Assembly: GCF_043424415.1 (NCBI RefSeq)
Contig: NZ_JBHWOO010000298.1
Coordinates: forward strand, 1 to 11,390
Direction: 5' to 3'
DNA length: 11,390 bases
Source of the DNA: Luteococcus sp043424415
GTDB lineage: Bacteria; Actinomycetota; Actinomycetes; Propionibacteriales; Propionibacteriaceae
The notes under the pieces are model-generated. The model was given only the letters and a program-made list of their open reading frames with translations, did not search any database and was not told the origin of the DNA. Of the stretch, positions 6,465 through 11,390 are shown in pieces (the stretch's first letter is position 1; each line of letters starts with the position of its first letter). The translations under genes were made by a program, and so were the position numbers.

Positions 6465-6470
6465 ACGATA
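6465..6470 (-). promoter_or_regulatory. Putative -10 box TATCGT of the TPR-acpS-nnr operon
   Basis: On the minus strand TATCGT fits TANNNT and is followed by six bases and the GTG at 6458, the spacing expected for a leaderless transcript. The predicted -35 area falls inside the glmS terminator stem and shows no recognisable hexamer. It is the only credible promoter for the operon in the 106-bp gap. Confidence 0.42.
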
Positions 6471-6483
6471 GCCCCCGCAGACA

Positions 6484-6522
6484 GCCAAGGCCCCCCTAGG
6501 AGGACTCCGAGGGGGCCTTGGC
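6484..6522 (-). terminator. glmS transcription terminator hairpin
   Basis: GCCAAGGCCCCC (6484-6495) pairs perfectly with GGGGGCCTTGGC (6511-6522) around a 15-nt loop, giving a 12-bp GC-rich stem. It lies about 43 nt past the glmS stop on the minus strand and just before the promoter of the next operon, so it should insulate glmS from acpS. There is no T-run. Confidence 0.75.
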
Positions 6523-6564
6523 GGTGGCTACCTGCTCATTGTGTGGGGCCGCAGGCGCCCCTGC

Positions 6565-8412
<1,848 letters not shown>

Positions 8413-8419
8413 GGCAAGA

Positions 8420-8425
8420 AGCGTA
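8420..8425 (-). promoter_or_regulatory. Putative leaderless-type -10 box TACGCT of glmS
   Basis: On the minus strand TACGCT (TANNNT pattern) is followed by TCTTGCC and then the glmS ATG, placing the expected transcription start on the A of the ATG. There is no Shine-Dalgarno-like purine run in that short interval. A weak -35 candidate, TTCGCG (8444-8449), lies 18 bp upstream. Confidence 0.45.
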
Positions 8426-8548
8426 CAAAACTCATGAGCGATACGCGAATGACGCGCTGGGCACGGGCTGTGGGATGGACACCCGCCGCGCCCACGTGTG
8501 AGTCTTTCCGGGGAGGAGGCGCCGGCCAGGACGCGGCGTACATCGATC

Positions 8549-9541
8549 GTGACGCACGAGAGCAGCAAGACCAAGGCTTCCGAGACAACTCGTCAGGCCG
8601 ATGTGGACGAACCGGACGGGCCTTGGGTCCAGCTGGACCGCCAGTCATGGGCGGACCTCGCCGACCACACCGACATCGACCTGGACCAACCGACCCTGGA
8701 CCGGTTGCGTGGCCTCGGTGACCCCACCGACCGTGCCGAGGTCGAGGCCGTCTACGTCCCCCTGACGCAGCTGATCCACCTGCACATGCGCCACACCGGC
8801 CACCTGTACCGCGCCAGCTATGCCTTCCTGGGCCTGGACGTGCGCCGCACCCCCTTCGTGATCGGCATCGCCGGGAGCGTGGCCGTCGGCAAGTCCACCA
8901 CGGCCCGTCTGCTGCAGGAGCTGCTCTCGCGCTCCCCCGGCCGGCCGCGCGTGGAGCTGGTGACCACCGACGGTTTCCTCTATCCCAATGCGGAGCTGGA
9001 GGCACGCGGGATCCTCGACCGCAAAGGCTTCCCGGAGAGCTATGACCGTCGGGCGCTGGTCCGCTTCGTCACCGACGTGAAGTCCGGCAAGCCCGAGGTG
9101 GAGGCACCGGTCTACTCCCACATGACCTATGACGTCACCGACGAGAAGGTCGTGGTGCACCGCCCCGACATCCTCATTGTCGAGGGCCTCAACGTGCTGC
9201 AGCCGGCCCGCAAGCGCTCGGACGGCACCAGTGGCCTGGCGGTGAGCGACTTCTTCGACTTCAGCGTCTACGTCGATGCCTCCGAGCAGGACATCCGTTC
9301 CTGGTACCTGAGCCGCTTCCTGCAGCTGCGCAAGACCGCCTTCAGCGACCCCCGCAGCTTCTTCAAGCGCTACGCGACGATGTCGGATGACGAGGCGATC
9401 GCCTTCGCCAACACGATCTGGGACGACATCAACGGCCCCAACCTGCGCGCCAATGTTGCCCCCACCCGTCCTCGTGCCACCGTGATCCTGCGCAAGGGTG
9501 CCAACCACGAGATCGACGAGGTCTTCATCCGCAAGATCTGA
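8549..9541 (+). CDS. coaA: Type I pantothenate kinase
   Basis: Phosphorylates pantothenate with ATP, the first and usually feedback-controlled step of coenzyme A synthesis. The P-loop is GSVAVGKS (residues 109-116 from this start). Other bacterial CoaA signatures are VELVTTDGFLYPN, KGFPESYD, KSGKPEVEAPVYSHMTYDV, PDILIVEGLNVLQ, VSDFFDFSVYVDA and the C-terminal NLRANVAPTRPRATVIL. The match to E. coli CoaA is continuous. The start is uncertain. GTG 8549 gives 330 residues; GTG 8498 gives 347 with an unlikely Arg-rich lead. Neither has a well-placed ribosome binding site or TANNNT box, and GGGGAGGAGG (8509-8518) is too far from 8549. The gene diverges from glmS across about 136 bp. The stop is 80 bp before the broken M15 gene. 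Confidence 0.95.
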   Translation: MTHESSKTKASETTRQADVDEPDGPWVQLDRQSWADLADHTDIDLDQPTLDRLRGLGDPTDRAEVEAVYVPLTQLIHLHMRHTGHLYRASYAFLGLDVRRTPFVIGIAGSVAVGKSTTARLLQELLSRSPGRPRVELVTTDGFLYPNAELEARGILDRKGFPESYDRRALVRFVTDVKSGKPEVEAPVYSHMTYDVTDEKVVVHRPDILIVEGLNVLQPARKRSDGTSGLAVSDFFDFSVYVDASEQDIRSWYLSRFLQLRKTAFSDPRSFFKRYATMSDDEAIAFANTIWDDINGPNLRANVAPTRPRATVILRKGANHEIDEVFIRKI

Positions 9542-9621
9542 GCACCGCCCCGGGCCATCCGGGATTCCTCTCCCGCCGCCCCCCAGGGGCACCACTGTCC
9601 CAGTCGTCCCCCCGCCGCCAG

Positions 9622-10764
9622 ATGGCCGCACTGGCATTGGCGACGGCGGCACAGCCGAAACTCGGGACGCTGGGCGGTGCAGCCACCCGCGCAGGTCCGT
9701 CGCGCCGTGCCAGCGCGGCTGCAGGCCGCTCGATCACCATCGGCTCCGTGCGCTGCGTCGGTACCTGTGCCCCGACCGGCCTGCAGGCGGGTTTCGGCTC
9801 CTACCGCGTGCACGGAACCACCACCCTGCAGGTCCCGGTGCTGCACACCGGGTGGGTCACCCTCACCGCCCAGATGGCCGATGGCTCGACTCGTTCGACC
9901 GGCTGGTCGCAGAGCGTCGCCGCCCGGCGGTGGTGATGTCTGCCTCGAGCTTCACGGCATCGTCGATGAAGGGCACGCCCGTCTCCGGACGGGTCAGCAC
10001 GGGCATGGCCGGGCGCACGGTGCGCCTGGCGGTCTGGGCCTGGTTCCCGCGCGAGAGGACCTCGCGCTGGTCCTACGCCCACCCCGTCACCACCGGCCGT
10101 GACGGCACCTTCAGCACCGTGCTGTCCTTCGACCATGGCTTCATCGGCAAGCGCACCTGGCGGGTGGAGAGCAACTACGCCAGCATCCCAATGCCTTGTT
10201 CTCCACCAGCACGAACGAGTACAAGGCGGCCAGGATGGACTTCACCACCGGCCCGGTGACCGCCGCCGTGGTCCCGCACACCTACCGGTCCGGATGCCCC
10301 GTGGGGCCCTCGCAGCTGACCCGGATCAGCATGAACCACTTCGGCTTCGACGGCCGCATGCACGCCGGGCACATGATCGTGCGCACCACCGAGGTGCAGC
10401 GCTTCCGCAATGTCTACACCGCCGCCTTCACCTCCCACTTCCCGATGCGGGTGATGAAGGACCCCAGCCCCTACCGAACCGACGACAACTCCGTGGCCGC
10501 GGACAACAACTACGCCTTCTTCTGCCGCCAGGTGAACGGCAACCCTATGTGATGAGCCCGCACAGCTATGGTCGTGCCGTCGACGTGAACCCCTACCGCA
10601 AGCCCAATGGCGTCTGGTCTCCCCCGAACGGGCTGCCCTATGTCGACCGCTCGAAGCGCCGTCCCGGGATGCTGTTCAGCGACTCCGCCATGACCAAGGC
10701 CTTCATCGCCAATGACTTCACGTGGCTCTCGGGCTTCGACTGGCAGCACTTCCAGGTGCGCTGA
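9622..10764 (+). pseudogene. Frameshifted M15-family (D-Ala-D-Ala carboxypeptidase/VanY-like) peptidase with N-terminal beta-domains
   Basis: Four consecutive reading-frame segments join into one protein of about 381 residues if one base is restored near 9926-9932, near 10195 and near 10548. Segment 1 (MAALALATAA...) and segment 2 (TASSMKGTPVSGRVS...VRLAVWAWF...DGTFSTVLS) look like secreted beta-sandwich repeats. Segment 3 (NHFGFDGRMHAGHMIV...DDNSVAADNNYAFFCRQVNGNP) and segment 4 (SPHSYGRAVDVNP...FDWQHFQV) form the M15 peptidase domain. The likely zinc ligands His (10561), Asp (10582) and His (10747) are all kept. Such enzymes trim peptidoglycan stem peptides outside the cell. The N-terminus is unclear: ATG 9622 gives a hydrophobic stretch without a good basic region, and codons just upstream include a paired Arg, so the true start may also be lost. 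Each lesion is a -1 change, fitting slippage, decay or sequencing error. Confidence 0.8.
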
Positions 10765-10765
10765 C

Positions 10766-11390
10766 GTGAACCGCTCACCTCGCACTGTCGCCGGCCGGGT
10801 GCTGCTCGGAGTGGCGCTGGCGCTGGCGGGCTGCTCCGACCCCGCCACCACGACCTCTGCGGCCACGACCATCCCGGCGGCGACGGCGTCCTCGTCGCCA
10901 AACAGCGCGAACGCCCAGCCGTCGCGCCCGTCGGTGGCGCCAACCGGGTCGGCAGCCGTCCCCGAGGCCACCACCGTCCGGACCAGCCCGGCACCCAGCA
11001 CGGCCGGGGAGCTCTCCGCGGCCGACTTCCCCAGCCAGATCCTGCGCTGGAGGCCGGTGGCCGGGGAGGGCGACGAGGACACCTACCAACCCAATGGCAC
11101 CTGGGTGCACGCCCTCGACCCGCAGGAGACCGCCACCAACCTGCAGCTGCAGGCCTGTGGCGAGGCCAAGCGGCTGCCGGTGCCAGGCGCCGTGCTGGCC
11201 TCCGACTACAAGGACCCGTCGGGGGCCAGGGCCATCGGACAGCTGCTCTCCTTCGACTCACCGGCCACCGCCCGCAGCTTCGCGCAGAACTACCGCGCCA
11301 ATGTGGAGACCTGCCGCACCCCTGGCGGCCTGTTCACCGCGACGGTGGTCTCGACCGATCCCTTCACGGCCCGTCGCGTGCTGGTCACCG
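10766..11390 (+). CDS. Secreted lipoprotein of unknown function (3' end outside window)
   Basis: GTG at 10766, one base after the M15 gene stop, opens an uninterrupted frame of 208 codons to the window edge. The N-terminus MNRSPRTVAGRVLLGVALALAGC is a classic lipoprotein signal peptide: basic start, hydrophobic core and lipobox LAGC with Cys23 as the lipidation site. A Ser/Thr/Ala/Pro-rich linker (about 24-85) would span the wall. A folded part with two cysteines (LQACGEAK and VETCRT) then begins. The stretch LLSFDSPATARSFAQNYRANVETC resembles the extracellular sensor domains of the PknH_C type, but this is only a suggestion. An AGGTG run about 10 nt upstream can act as ribosome binding site. 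The 1-nt spacing implies translation coupled to the M15 gene, so the lesions upstream may lower its expression. Confidence 0.85.
   Translation, partial: MNRSPRTVAGRVLLGVALALAGCSDPATTTSAATTIPAATASSSPNSANAQPSRPSVAPTGSAAVPEATTVRTSPAPSTAGELSAADFPSQILRWRPVAGEGDEDTYQPNGTWVHALDPQETATNLQLQACGEAKRLPVPGAVLASDYKDPSGARAIGQLLSFDSPATARSFAQNYRANVETCRTPGGLFTATVVSTDPFTARRVLVT

Noticed and set aside
9549..9563. coaA terminator hairpin (CCCGG / CCGGG)
   Set aside because: A 5-bp stem with a 5-nt loop and no T-run is too weak to call in GC-rich DNA.
9622..10764. Programmed ribosomal frameshifting in the M15 gene
   Set aside because: Three separate shifts, all needing a base added to the DNA and none at a slippery heptamer with a following structure, fit lesions or sequencing errors better than recoding.

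Overview
The window is high-GC throughout, uses frequent GTG starts, and shows the conserved actinobacterial order coaA / glmS / acpS / nnr. It also carries an MgtA/PimB'-type mannosyltransferase and TANNNT -10 boxes placed only 6-7 nt before start codons, as in leaderless mRNAs. Together these point to an actinobacterial chromosome, plausibly Propionibacteriales. That taxonomic guess is inference, since no search was run. There is no sign of prophage, plasmid, insertion sequence, CRISPR or RNA gene.

Layout. (1) 1-2255, minus strand: a DEAD-box RNA helicase cut by the left edge at its C-terminus. It has a long charged N-terminal extension holding nine 9-residue tandem repeats. (2) 2256-2967: a 712-bp gap between divergent genes. 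It holds a three-hairpin helicase leader, several small inverted repeats, and a dyad-symmetric array of GGGCAC/GTGCCC half-sites around a 24-bp palindrome. This array is the most unusual structure in the window. (3) 2968-4113, plus: a GT4 glycosyltransferase, ending at a strong shared hairpin. (4) 4189-6458, minus: a tightly packed operon, read in the order TPR protein, acpS, nnr (bifunctional NAD(P)HX epimerase/dehydratase). (5) 6565-8412, minus: glmS with its own terminator and a leaderless-type promoter. (6) 8549-9541, plus: coaA, divergent from glmS. (7) 9622-10764, plus: an M15 (D-Ala-D-Ala carboxypeptidase/VanY-like) peptidase gene broken by three separate single-base deletions. (8) 10766 to the right edge, plus: a lipoprotein gene starting 1 nt after the peptidase stop.

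How the genes fit together. The centre is a housekeeping block for precursor supply. GlmS makes glucosamine-6-phosphate for cell-wall amino sugars and CoaA starts coenzyme A synthesis. AcpS moves the CoA phosphopantetheine arm to acyl carrier protein, and Nnr repairs damaged NAD(P)H. The mannosyltransferase, M15 peptidase and lipoprotein add an envelope theme. The helicase is a separate RNA-metabolism unit.

The best leads for a second look are the symmetric half-site array (2639-2797), the three matched -1 lesions confined to the M15 gene, the 9 x 9 repeat in the helicase, and the repeated leaderless promoter signature.
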